Positions 1-6,555 of a stretch of DNA of 18,172 nt are shown here, piece by piece (position 1 is the first letter of the stretch; every line of letters begins with the position of its first letter). Origin of the DNA: an uncultured Collinsella sp. Its GTDB lineage: Bacteria > Actinomycetota > Coriobacteriia > Coriobacteriales > Coriobacteriaceae. Below the pieces are notes generated by a model. It was given only the letters and a program-made list of their open reading frames with translations, made no database searches and was not told the origin of the DNA. The translations under genes and the position numbers were made by a program. The stretch is taken from contig CABVCF010000040.1 of assembly GCA_902496775.1 (NCBI GenBank), positions 1 through 18,172 on the forward strand, written 5' to 3'.

Positions 1-1
1 C

Positions 2-85
2 CGTGGCGGCTATGGCAACAGCCGTGGCGGCAAGCGCGGCGGCAGCTCCCGTCGCCCCGGTGACGGCGGCGGCAAGCGCAAGTAA
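2..85 (+). CDS. C-terminal tail of an RGG-rich protein, probably a DEAD-box RNA helicase (5' part outside window)
   Basis: Only the last 27 codons are inside the window, ending at TAA 83-85. The visible tail is almost entirely Gly, Arg, Ser and Lys, with RGG and GG blocks, and ends in basic GGGKRK. Such tails bind RNA without strong sequence preference. In actinobacterial and coriobacterial genomes they are most often found at the end of DEAD-box helicases, with other RNA-binding proteins as alternatives. No catalytic motif is visible, so the helicase call rests on tail composition alone. A strong terminator follows 34 bases later, so this is the last gene of its transcript. Confidence 0.5.
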   Translation, partial: RGGYGNSRGGKRGGSSRRPGDGGGKRK

Positions 86-119
86 CATACGCATCGCCCG
101 CTAGAGCGAGGTGAACCAA

Positions 120-155
120 GGGTCCCGAGCAACTACGCTCGGGGCCCTTTTTGTT
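120..155 (+). terminator. Rho-independent terminator of the RGG-tail gene
   Basis: An 11-bp stem (120-130 with 136-146, one G-U pair, five-base loop AACTA) is followed at once by a T-rich run, CCTTTTTGTTTG. It lies 34 bases after the stop of the upstream gene and points along the + strand. Confidence 0.9.
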
Positions 156-260
156 TGTCGTATCCGATCGCTAGTTCAAATGTGATTTCCTCGGGAATGC
201 ATCTAGAGGATGCCGAGGACCTATTTCCTGCCATGCGGCAATGGGTCCCATGGGGTGCGC

Positions 261-495
261 CGTGCATTTTTTGGAGTATTCTGCAGTTCGAGTTGTCTGC
301 ATATGATTCGACGTCGCCAACGGTGGCCTTCGGATATCCCTGACGAGCGTTCTGAGTCAGATTTCGCCGTTTTCCGGAGCAGGGGCGCGTCATTCTCGCC
401 ATGTCGGGACTTAGAATGATACGGCGCCCTACAGTTTTGCCCACCCGCGGCGGTGCTGGCGTGGTTACGTTGCAGAATACTCCGTTTTTTGCACG
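261..495. repeat. Pair of inverted 25-bp motifs, possible 235-bp MITE-like element or paired binding sites
   Basis: The left copy is 261-285 and the right copy is 471-495 in opposite orientation. Read inward from either end, both start CGTGCA and finish GGAGTATTCTGCA. Only the six bases between differ (TTTTTT against AAAAAC), giving 19 of 25 matches. The 185 bp between carry no gene. This is the geometry of terminal inverted repeats on a small non-autonomous element. No obvious target-site duplication was found at the outer edges, so paired regulator or recombinase sites are equally possible. Confidence 0.5.
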
Positions 496-533
496 GGCCA
501 GGATGGGGTACCTCAGGAGAACACAGCGGTATC

Positions 534-570
534 CCGTAAATATATACAATCTGTACCGTAATTTATACAA
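534..570. repeat. AT-rich tandem direct repeat, possible regulator site
   Basis: CCGTAAATATATACAA (534-549) is followed by CCGTAATTTATACAA (556-570). The starts are 22 bp apart, about two helical turns, so a dimeric regulator could bind both on the same DNA face. It lies about 140 bp upstream of the flavodoxin-ferredoxin gene. The region also contains -10-like TACAAT, so part of the resemblance could come from promoter composition. Confidence 0.35.
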
Positions 571-706
571 AACGAAGAGGCAGACAGCGTAGGGTGGGTG
601 CATTGGGGTGCTTGGTGCGTCAAAACGGGGACCCCACGTGCCGTATACTCTGGCTGGATGTGAAAGCGGCTTGACGCGTTGCCAGGCGTAGGGGGAGGGT
701 GTCTAG

Positions 707-1468
707 ATGAACGTATTCGAAATTGTGTTTAGTCCGACGGGTGGAACGCGGAAGGTGTCTTGCCTTGTGGCTGGAGCGCTGGATGGGGATACCGTTACCG
801 TTGATCTGACCGATAGCGGGCTAGATTTCAGCGCTGTTTCGATGACTGAGGACGACGTGGCCGTAATCTCTGTGCCGGCGTATGCCGGTAGAATCCCGGC
901 TGTGGTGGCTGACCGGTTGGGCATGGTGCGCGGCAACGGGGCTCGGGCTGTTTTGGTTTGCGTATACGGAAACCGCGCGTTTGAGGACACGCTCGTAGAG
1001 CTGGAGGACGTTGCGAAGCATGCGGGATTCCGGGTGATCGCGGCAGTTGCAGCCATTGCAGAACATTCCATTGCACGACAGTTTGCTGCCGGTCGTCCGG
1101 ATGCGCAGGATACGGCGCAGCTCGCAGAGTTTGCGCAGCAAATTCAGCAAAAGCTGTTGGCTGAGGATACATCCGAGCCCTCTATTCCCGGCAATCGTCC
1201 TTATAAACAAGCTGGGGGTCACCGCATGGCGCCCGAGGCAACAGAAGATTGCGTCTCCTGCGGTGCATGCGCCGCGGCGTGCCCCGTTTGTGCTATCGAC
1301 AAAGGTGACCCCAAACGAGCAGCTGGCGAGGCGTGCATCTCCTGCATGCGCTGCATTGCCGTATGTCCGCGAGGCGCTCGCAAGCTTGATCCCAACAAGC
1401 TATCCGCTGTTTCCCAGATGCTGAGCAAGGTTTGCGTCGTGCGGAAGGAATGCGAGCTCTTTATCTAG
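707..1468 (+). CDS. EFR1-like flavodoxin-ferredoxin protein with two 4Fe-4S clusters
   Basis: This 253-residue cytoplasmic electron-transfer protein has a flavodoxin-like N-terminal half and a two-cluster ferredoxin C-terminal half. The FMN phosphate loop appears as FSPTGGT at residues 8-14. The first cluster ligands are C182, C185, C188 and C192, followed by Pro. The second set is C210, C213, C216 and C220, followed by Pro. Residues about 155-175 are a linker. The start ATG has a purine-rich ribosome site (GGGGGAGGG, 691-699) about seven bases upstream. It stands alone, with repeats on both sides. Family members pass electrons between reduced ferredoxin and unknown oxidoreductase partners. 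The physiological partner cannot be named from this sequence. The assignment to this fold combination is firm, but the precise role is open. Confidence 0.85.
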   Translation: MNVFEIVFSPTGGTRKVSCLVAGALDGDTVTVDLTDSGLDFSAVSMTEDDVAVISVPAYAGRIPAVVADRLGMVRGNGARAVLVCVYGNRAFEDTLVELEDVAKHAGFRVIAAVAAIAEHSIARQFAAGRPDAQDTAQLAEFAQQIQQKLLAEDTSEPSIPGNRPYKQAGGHRMAPEATEDCVSCGACAAACPVCAIDKGDPKRAAGEACISCMRCIAVCPRGARKLDPNKLSAVSQMLSKVCVVRKECELFI

Positions 1469-1480
1469 CGCATACGAAAT

Positions 1481-1545
1481 TGGTGCAATGGGGCCAGGTT
1501 AATCTGCGCCGACCTGGTGCAAACAAACCTGTCCCCAATGCACCA
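1481..1545. repeat. Long inverted repeat with a nested alternative hairpin
   Basis: Arms 1481-1500 and 1526-1545 are complementary at 18 of 20 positions. Inside, CCAGGT (1494-1499) can pair instead with ACCTGG (1512-1517), and GGTGCAA occurs as a direct repeat at 1482-1488 and 1517-1523. It begins 12 bases after the flavodoxin-ferredoxin stop. There is no T-run, so it is more like a REP-type element than an intrinsic terminator. Confidence 0.6.
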
Positions 1546-1565
1546 GAGTGAGGAGTGTCCTCGAG

Positions 1566-1597
1566 TGCCGGCAGAAAAGGAACGTCCCTAAGTACCG
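1566..1597. repeat. REP-like dispersed repeat, copy A
   Basis: The 23 bases 1566-1588 are an exact reverse complement of 13080-13102, and 1579-1597 also resembles the other arm of that palindrome. Both copies are intergenic and contain the palindrome TGCCGGCA. This is what short REP-type elements moved by RAYT transposases look like. No transposase gene is present in the window. Confidence 0.6.
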
Positions 1598-1600
1598 CAT

Positions 1601-1637
1601 AAATACCGTTTATCGGAGAAAAAATACCGTTCGCCGG
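1601..1637. promoter_or_regulatory. Tandem 16-bp direct repeat upstream of the alpha-glucoside PTS promoter
   Basis: AAATACCGTTTATCGG (1601-1616) and AAATACCGTTCGCCGG (1622-1637) match at 13 of 16 positions and start 21 bp apart, two helical turns. They end just before the likely -35 box at 1647. The core AATACCGTTTA (1602-1612) recurs inverted at 15097-15107, in the control region of the beta-glucoside locus. A transcription-factor operator is inferred; the factor is unknown. Confidence 0.5.
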
Positions 1638-1646
1638 TCATAATGA

Positions 1647-1674
1647 TTGTTCCGGCTTTGGGCTTGTCTACAAT
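1647..1674 (+). promoter_or_regulatory. Likely promoter of the alpha-glucoside PTS operon
   Basis: TTGTTC (1647-1652) and TACAAT (1669-1674) are separated by 16 bp. The -10 matches the consensus at five of six positions; the -35 is weak. Transcription would start near 1681, just before the structured leader. Confidence 0.55.
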
Positions 1675-1694
1675 AACCCCCGTAAAAGAAATGC

Positions 1695-1790
1695 GGAAGG
1701 TTACCGAGTCCCCTCGGACGTGGGCCTAACCAAAGTCTTTGATCGCGAGCGTCTCAATGGGCGCATTCGATTGATTTTGGTTGGGCTATA
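1695..1790 (+). promoter_or_regulatory. Leader with mutually exclusive RNA folds, likely LicT/BglG antitermination switch
   Basis: The first fold stacks CCGAG (1704-1708) on CTCGG (1713-1717) with loop TCCC, inside an outer helix GGTTA (1699-1703) with TAACC (1727-1731). The second fold is a 14-bp helix between 1724-1737 and 1773-1786 (two G-U pairs). It is followed by TATATTT and encloses a small inner stem. The two folds share 1727-1731 and cannot coexist. The operon encodes a LicT-type antiterminator, whose family blocks terminators by binding such an RNA. The proximal element starts GGA..GTTAC like known RAT sites, but has an extra nine-base bulge (1718-1726). The U-tract after the second hairpin is also weak. 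Antitermination is therefore inferred, not proven. Confidence 0.6.
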
Positions 1791-1811
1791 TTTATGAAGG
1801 GACATGTCACC

Positions 1812-2324
1812 ATGGGTTTCTTTTCTCGCCTAATGGGTGGCTCGGATAAGCAGACGACTGCGGCTTCCGAGTTCGAAATCCTCGCTCCCGTTTCCGGCGA
1901 GCTTGTTCATCTAGAAAATACCAATGACCCCGCTTTTAGCAGCCGTGCAGTGGGCGATGGCGTTGCCGTGGTTCCCCAAGAGGGAACGGTGTGCGCTCCT
2001 GTTTCCGGCACCGTCGCGGCGCTGTTTCCGACTGAGCACGCGCTGGGCATCATGTCCGACGACAGCTCTGCTCAGGTGATGCTGCACATCGGAATCGACA
2101 CTGTTAAACTTGAGGGCAAGGGCTTCCATGCGCTTGTTGCCCAGGGTGACCATGTCGACGCGGGCCAGCCCCTCGTCGAGGTCGATTTCGACGCGGTTCG
2201 TGCTGCCGGTTTTGATCCCACGGTCTTCGTTATCGTGTGCGAGCGTTCGGAGAACTCGACTCTTCGTGAGCATGCTTCCGGCCCTGTTGCTGTTAAAGAG
2301 CCTGTCGTCTGGCTTTCCGAGTAA
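1812..2324 (+). CDS. Soluble PTS EIIA component, glucose family (EIIA-Glc/Crr-like)
   Basis: This 170-residue cytoplasmic protein accepts phosphate from HPr and passes it to an EIIB domain. The phosphorylated histidine lies in LHIGIDTV at H92, and the second conserved active-site histidine is H76 in FPTEHALGI. The fold markers LAPVSGEL (24-31) and APVSGTV (62-68) fit the family, and the length is that of a stand-alone EIIA. An ATG 18 bases earlier is in frame but lacks a ribosome site. At 1812, AAGGGA (1797-1802) sits nine bases upstream, so 1812 is chosen. It is the first gene of the operon, six bases before the antiterminator. It is the only EIIA in the window, while both permeases lack one, so it probably serves the EIICB downstream and perhaps the EIIBC at 16704. 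Confidence 0.88.
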   Translation: MGFFSRLMGGSDKQTTAASEFEILAPVSGELVHLENTNDPAFSSRAVGDGVAVVPQEGTVCAPVSGTVAALFPTEHALGIMSDDSSAQVMLHIGIDTVKLEGKGFHALVAQGDHVDAGQPLVEVDFDAVRAAGFDPTVFVIVCERSENSTLREHASGPVAVKEPVVWLSE

Positions 2325-2330
2325 ATTCTT

Positions 2331-3197
2331 GTGGTGGGTACCGCGGTTATCAAGCGAGTTTTTAACAACAACGTCGCAATGGTCACTTCGGACGATGGCT
2401 CCGAGCTCATCGTCATCGGTCGAGGCCTCTGCTTTGGCCGTCATGCCGGCGATGCCATCGACGAGGCGTCAGTCGAAAAGACCTACGCGTTGCAGGAGGG
2501 AACTTCTCAGGACTCGCGTACGATTGACCGCTTGGCACATCTTTTGGAGTCCATCCCCACCGTCAACCTCGTGATTTCCGAGGAAATTGTTCAGATGCTT
2601 CGCCGAGAGCTCAATGCCGACATCAACGATAAGATCCTCATTGCTCTCGCAGACCATATCAGCCTTGCTTTGGAGCGTGAGCGCAAAGGCGTTCCCTGCG
2701 AGAACCCGTTGCTGCTCGAGATCCAGCAGTTCTATCGCAAGGAGTACGCGCTTGCGGGCCGTGCCCTTCAGATCATCAAGGACTATCTGGGCATTGAAAT
2801 GAGCGAAGAAGAGCAGGGTTTCATTACCTTGCATATCGTCAACGCCACCATGCCGCAGCGCTCTGACCGCCTGATTGTTTCGGTCCAGCTTGTTCGCGAC
2901 GTGCTCGCGATTGTTTCCAAGCGCTATGCTACGACCCTCGATGACACCTCGCTGCCTTACGAACGTTTCGTTCGCCACCTGCAGTTTTTCGCACAGCGAG
3001 CGCTCGATCCTACGGCCGGGCAAATCAATGGCGACGCGCTGTTCCGAATCGATGAAACGGCGTATCCGTGTGCATTCTCGTGCGCGGACGCCATAGCCGC
3101 CCACTTGTCGTCTACCTATAACGTTGTCGTTACCAATGCCGAGAAGAGTTATCTCGCGTATCACATTGTTAACCTGCTTGGAGAACCTGGTCTCTAG
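2331..3197 (+). CDS. licT: LicT/BglG-family transcriptional antiterminator with two PRDs
   Basis: This 288-residue RNA-binding antiterminator is controlled by PTS phosphorylation. The N-terminal RNA-binding (CAT) domain spans about residues 1-58 and carries FNNNVAMV and GRGLCFGR. PRD1 (about 70-175) has H109 in LADHIS and H168 in TLHIVN. PRD2 (about 180-288) has H216 in FVRHLQFF and H278 in LAYHIVN. The spacing of all four matches LicT. The start is GTG at 2331 (a second GTG follows directly). No strong ribosome site is seen, so translation is probably coupled to the EIIA gene ending six bases earlier. In the family, phosphorylation of PRD1 by the cognate EIIB inactivates the protein when sugar is absent, and PRD2 phosphorylation by HPr activates it. 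Its likely target is the leader at 1695-1790. Confidence 0.9.
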   Translation: MVGTAVIKRVFNNNVAMVTSDDGSELIVIGRGLCFGRHAGDAIDEASVEKTYALQEGTSQDSRTIDRLAHLLESIPTVNLVISEEIVQMLRRELNADINDKILIALADHISLALERERKGVPCENPLLLEIQQFYRKEYALAGRALQIIKDYLGIEMSEEEQGFITLHIVNATMPQRSDRLIVSVQLVRDVLAIVSKRYATTLDDTSLPYERFVRHLQFFAQRALDPTAGQINGDALFRIDETAYPCAFSCADAIAAHLSSTYNVVVTNAEKSYLAYHIVNLLGEPGL

Positions 3198-3204
3198 GCT
3201 TAAC

Positions 3205-3257
3205 GTGCCCACACATCGATTGATATAAGGCAAGGCTTACGGTCTTGCCCGGGGCAC
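3205..3257 (+). other. Structured spacer between antiterminator and EIICB genes
   Basis: GTGCCC (3205-3210) pairs with GGGCAC (3252-3257), and inside it GGCAAG (3229-3234) pairs with CTTGCC (3244-3249), giving a two-level stem. This is the only gap of note (99 bases) in an otherwise tight operon. It could stabilise or process the permease mRNA. No T-run follows, so it is not an intrinsic terminator. Confidence 0.45.
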
Positions 3258-3296
3258 ATCTGTCTCAATTTGCGGAAAAGGAAGGGGAGTACCGCT

Positions 3297-4913
3297 ATGA
3301 CCGCAAAAAAGAAGTTCAATTTCAAAGCGCCGTTGGAGGTGTTCGCGAAGTCGATCGTCCAGCCGATGATGTATCTCTCGGTTGCCGGCATCCTGCTCAT
3401 CGTGGGCATCATTCTGACCAACAAGACCATCTGCGCCATGATCCCCGTGCTGAGCTTCGGTCCGTTCCAGCTTGTGGGCGCCGTTGTCTATCAGTCGCTG
3501 ATGTTTATCATCAACAACCTCTCGATTCTGTTCTGCGTGGGCATCGCCGGCGCCATGGCAAAGAAGAACAAGGGCCATGCTTCGCTGATCGCCCTGATGT
3601 CGTTCTTCCTGTTCCTGCAGGCTAACAACATCGTGCTCAACGCCACCGGCTCTCTTGCCGATGCGAGCGGCATGCTCGGCCTTACCGGAACCGGCCAGGC
3701 CACCGTTATGGGCATCCAAGTACTCGATACCGGCGTATTTGGCGGCATCATCCTCGGTTGCATCACCGGTGCTGTGTTCAACAAGTACTCGAACAAGCAG
3801 TTCCCCATTGCCCTTTCGATGTTCTCGGGCGTTCGCTTTCCGTTCCTGATCATGATCATCATTTCCTGGATCATGGGTGCTGGCTTCTGCATCGTTTGGC
3901 CTCCGGTTCAGGGTGCCATCTCCTCCGTTGCCGGCATCATTAAGGAGTCGGGCAACATCGGTCTGTTTATCTACGGCATGCTCAACAAGCTGCTCGTTCC
4001 CACCGGTCTGCACCACCTCATCTACACCCCGTTCCAGTTCTCCGATGTGGGCGGCACCCTGACGCTGGGTGATCAGGTTATCGCCGGCGCCTATCCCATC
4101 CGTGTTGCCGAGATGGCAATGACGGGCCAGCCCTTCTCCGATAGCACCTACTTCAACAGCTATACCTTCAACAACCTGTGGCCCTACATCGGTATCGGTC
4201 TCGCCTTTATCGTCACCGCTTACAAGGGGAACAAGGATAAGACCAAAGCCGTTATCATCCCGCTGATCATCACCGCTGTGCTCTCCTGCGTGACCGAGCC
4301 CATGGACTTCCTCTTTGTCTTTGCCGCTCCCGTGCTCTTTGTCGTTCACTCGGTTCTTTCCGGCATCTTCCTGGTCCTGCTCAAGGTCCTCTCCGTGCCC
4401 GCTTCGACTGCAGGCGGCATCATCAACATCGTGGTCTCCAACCTGGTTCTTGGTGTCGATAAGACCAACTGGCCGGTTATGCTGGTGCTTGGAGTAGTTA
4501 ACGCCGCTCTGTACTTCTTCCTCTTCACCTTCCTTATTAAGAAGCTCAACCTCCACACGCCTGGTCGCGAGGAAGAGTCCGAGCTTGCTGAGTCCGTTGC
4601 CGAGGGCGAGGCCGCCGCGTCTGTCGCGGTGAAGCAGGGCGCTGTTGCCGCGGCTCCCGCAGAGGGCGTCGATGCAGGTATTGCCGACCTGGTCGCAGGT
4701 CTTGGCGGCAAGGACAACATTGAGGAGCTCGAGAACTGCTTTACGCGTCTCCGCGTGAACGTTAAGAACCCGGACCTCATCGATGAGAACCTCATCAACC
4801 ACGTGCCCAACAGCGGCATCAACCGCAACGGCAACAATATTCAGATCATCTTTGGCATGAAGGTCGCCGAGATGCGCGACAAGGTCGAGAACGCAATTGA
4901 GAAGGAGCAGTAA
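3297..4913 (+). CDS. PTS alpha-glucoside/maltose-type permease EIICB
   Basis: This 538-residue membrane permease imports and phosphorylates a glucoside, probably an alpha-linked disaccharide. The N-terminal EIIC domain (about 10-425) has many hydrophobic spans and the family marker TEPMDF near residue 333. An Ala/Glu-rich linker (about 427-460) leads to a C-terminal EIIB domain (462-538) with the phosphorylated cysteine C481 in ENCFTRLR. No EIIA domain is present. An upstream in-frame TTG at 3270 is possible, but it overlaps the purine-rich ribosome site GGAAGGGGAG (3280-3289), which serves ATG 3297. Three bases separate its stop from the GH4 gene, and that partner plus the C-B domain order (as in GlvC/MalP) supports alpha-glucosides over glucose. 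The exact sugar is not determined. Confidence 0.88.
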   Translation: MTAKKKFNFKAPLEVFAKSIVQPMMYLSVAGILLIVGIILTNKTICAMIPVLSFGPFQLVGAVVYQSLMFIINNLSILFCVGIAGAMAKKNKGHASLIALMSFFLFLQANNIVLNATGSLADASGMLGLTGTGQATVMGIQVLDTGVFGGIILGCITGAVFNKYSNKQFPIALSMFSGVRFPFLIMIIISWIMGAGFCIVWPPVQGAISSVAGIIKESGNIGLFIYGMLNKLLVPTGLHHLIYTPFQFSDVGGTLTLGDQVIAGAYPIRVAEMAMTGQPFSDSTYFNSYTFNNLWPYIGIGLAFIVTAYKGNKDKTKAVIIPLIITAVLSCVTEPMDFLFVFAAPVLFVVHSVLSGIFLVLLKVLSVPASTAGGIINIVVSNLVLGVDKTNWPVMLVLGVVNAALYFFLFTFLIKKLNLHTPGREEESELAESVAEGEAAASVAVKQGAVAAAPAEGVDAGIADLVAGLGGKDNIEELENCFTRLRVNVKNPDLIDENLINHVPNSGINRNGNNIQIIFGMKVAEMRDKVENAIEKEQ

Positions 4914-4916
4914 ACA

Positions 4917-6299
4917 ATGATCATTACTCTGTGTGGTGGCGGATCCACCTTTACCCCCGGCATCGTCAAGTCCATCGCCCTGCGCAAGGACGAGCTCGAC
5001 GTTGACGAGATTCGCCTGTACGACATCAACGAGGAGCGCCAGCGCAAGATCGGCGTGCTCGTGGACTGGATTTTGCACGAGGACCTCGGCCTGGACATCA
5101 AGCTCACGGTGACCACCGACAAAAAGACGGCTTTTACCGACGCGAGCTTCGTGTTTGCCCAGATGCGCGTGGGCGGCTACGCCATGCGCGAGCAGGACGA
5201 GAAGATCCCGCTGCGTCACGGCTGCGTGGGTCAGGAGACTTGCGGTTGCGGCGGCCTTGCCTACGGCATGCGCACCATCTTCCCCATGGTCGAGCTGATC
5301 GATGACGTTGAGAAGTACGCCAAGAAGGACTACTGGATTCTCAACTACTCCAACCCTGCCGCCATCGTCTCTGAGGGCTGCCGTGTGCTGCGTCCCAACG
5401 CTCGCATCATCAACATCTGCGACATGCCGATCGCGATCATCGACGTGGTTTGCGCCGCGCTCGATATCGACAAGAAGGATGTCGAGTACGATTACTTTGG
5501 CCTCAACCACTTTGGTTGGTTCACCTCGATCCGCCACAAGGGCGAGGAGGTGCTCCCGCAGCTGCGCGAGTACATCAAGGAGCATGAGATTCTGCTGCCC
5601 GATTCCTACCTCAAGGGCATGGGCTCGCTCATGGCAAAGAAGCCCGAGGAGGCCACCGACGAGCACCCCGAGCAGAATCGTCACACCAAGGGCAGCTGGT
5701 ATTACGTCTGGAAGGGCGAGTACGAGATCATGGAGTGCTTCCCGGAGTACCTGCCCAACACGTATCTGAACTACTATCTGCAGCAGAAGGAGTTCGTCGA
5801 GCATTCCAACCCCGAGCGCACCCGTGCTAACGAGGTTGAGGAGACGCGCGAGAAGAACCTCTTCGACGGCATCGACCACTACGAGAAGACGGGCGAGATC
5901 GACGAGAGCACGTTCTATGCGGGCAGCCACGGCGACTGGATTGCCGATCTGGCCATCGCTCTGAAGAACGATACCAAGCAGCGCTTCCTGGTCATTTGCG
6001 AGAACAAGGGCGCCATCCCCAACATGCCCTACGACGCCATGGTCGAGCTGCCTGCCTACATTGGCAAGAACGGCCCCGAGGTCATCAGCCGCGACAACAT
6101 TCCGCTGTTCCAGCAGGGTCTTATGATGCAGCAGCTGAACTCCGAGAAGCTCGTGGTCGAGGCCACGATCGAGGGCTCGTACGAGAAGGCACTCAAGGCC
6201 TTTACGCTGAACAAGACCGTGCCGTCGATGAAGGTCGCCAAGGAGGTCCTCGACGACATGATCGAGGCCAACAAGGGTTACTGGCCCGAGCTTAAGTAA
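4917..6299 (+). CDS. 6-phospho-alpha-glucosidase, glycoside hydrolase family 4
   Basis: This 460-residue cytoplasmic enzyme cleaves the phosphorylated alpha-glucoside delivered by the upstream permease to glucose 6-phosphate plus sugar. GH4 enzymes use NAD+ and a divalent metal in a redox-assisted mechanism. The nucleotide-binding loop CGGGSTFTPG is at residues 6-15. The family motif CDMPIAI (168-174) supplies the metal-binding Cys and the acid Asp, as Cys171/Asp172 do in GlvA. NHFGW (197-201) supplies the metal-binding His198. The Cys in the CDMP motif is characteristic of the alpha-glucosidase/GlvA branch. AAGGAG (4902-4907) lies nine bases before ATG, overlapping the end of the permease gene. 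It is the last gene of the operon, with a terminator 33 bases downstream. Confidence 0.93.
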   Translation: MIITLCGGGSTFTPGIVKSIALRKDELDVDEIRLYDINEERQRKIGVLVDWILHEDLGLDIKLTVTTDKKTAFTDASFVFAQMRVGGYAMREQDEKIPLRHGCVGQETCGCGGLAYGMRTIFPMVELIDDVEKYAKKDYWILNYSNPAAIVSEGCRVLRPNARIINICDMPIAIIDVVCAALDIDKKDVEYDYFGLNHFGWFTSIRHKGEEVLPQLREYIKEHEILLPDSYLKGMGSLMAKKPEEATDEHPEQNRHTKGSWYYVWKGEYEIMECFPEYLPNTYLNYYLQQKEFVEHSNPERTRANEVEETREKNLFDGIDHYEKTGEIDESTFYAGSHGDWIADLAIALKNDTKQRFLVICENKGAIPNMPYDAMVELPAYIGKNGPEVISRDNIPLFQQGLMMQQLNSEKLVVEATIEGSYEKALKAFTLNKTVPSMKVAKEVLDDMIEANKGYWPELK

Positions 6300-6331
6300 A
6301 AGCAACAGGGTTGCTGGCCGCATACCATGAG

Positions 6332-6375
6332 CAATGCCCCGTCCACGTGATTGCGTGGGCGGGGCATTGTCATTT
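6332..6375 (+). terminator. Terminator of the alpha-glucoside PTS operon
   Basis: CAATGCCCCGTCCACG (6332-6347 region) pairs with 6354-6369 in a stem of about 15-16 bp with one G-U pair, followed by a short T-containing run (TCATTT). It is 33 bases after the GH4 stop. The stem is strong but the U-tract is modest. Confidence 0.8.
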
Positions 6376-6408
6376 GGTAACGCGTTTTATCAAATATGGC
6401 ATTTATCT

Positions 6409-6453
6409 GCGGTAATGTTCTATTTCACCGCTGAGGGTGACATTTTATACCGC
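6409..6453. promoter_or_regulatory. Nested dyad repeats in the hydrogenase operon promoter region
   Basis: TCACC (6425-6429) and GGTGA (6436-6440) form a perfect dyad with a six-base spacer. Nearly concentric outer pairs are GCGGTA (6409-6414) with TACCGC (6448-6453) and AATGT (6414-6418) with ACATT (6440-6444). A -10-like TTATAC lies at 6445-6450 with no good -35, which would fit a regulated promoter. The regulator is unknown; a redox sensor is only a guess. Confidence 0.4.
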
Positions 6454-6470
6454 CTGCCGAACCGTGTGGA

Positions 6471-6534
6471 GACCTAACAACTTTTTAGGTCAGTGTTGTG
6501 CGTGTAGCAATTTCGCCCGGCCTCGCCTCCGGGC
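6471..6534 (+). promoter_or_regulatory. Two hairpins in the hydrogenase operon leader
   Basis: GACCTAA (6471-6477) pairs with TTAGGTC (6485-6491), and GCCCGG (6515-6520) pairs with CCGGGC (6529-6534). Both lie between the likely promoter and the ribosome site at 6545. They could tune mRNA stability or translation. No riboswitch class was recognised. Confidence 0.35.
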
Positions 6535-6555
6535 TGCCGCATGAGAGGGGATCTT

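Larger units (their letters stand above)
156..706. other. 550-bp intergenic region without a convincing gene
   Basis: Open frames here are short, overlap on both strands and carry no recognisable motif. The longest, on the minus strand, runs into the terminator hairpin at 120-150, which argues against coding. The stretch holds an imperfect hairpin (TCCTCGG 188-194 with CCGAGGA 213-219), the inverted motif pair at 261-285 and 471-495, and an AT-rich tandem repeat at 534-570. A possible -10 element for the next gene, TATACT, lies at 644-649 with no good -35. A 12-base string at 597-608 (GGTGCATTGGGG) recurs inverted at 1533-1544, so related repeat fragments flank the gene at 707-1468. No tRNA, rRNA or CRISPR was seen. 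Confidence 0.6.

Noticed and set aside
155..343. Short plus-strand frames in the first intergenic region as small proteins
   Set aside because: No ribosome site, no homology-like pattern, and they overlap one another in different frames.
133..603. 156-residue minus-strand open frame in the first intergenic region
   Set aside because: It runs into the terminator hairpin, has no recognisable motif or good ribosome site, and covers the inverted motif pair.
660..675. Possible cre-type catabolite site TGAAAGCGGCTTGA upstream of the flavodoxin-ferredoxin gene
   Set aside because: Three of the conserved positions mismatch, and no CcpA-type control is established here.
1812..2324. Start at ATG 1794 for the EIIA gene
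   Set aside because: It lacks a ribosome site, while AAGGGA inside that extension is well placed for ATG 1812.
3237..6323. 1028-residue open frame antisense to EIICB and GH4 genes
   Set aside because: It is the mirror of two well-supported genes whose codon bias leaves the complementary frame open. It has low-complexity His/Asp/Leu composition and no family motif.
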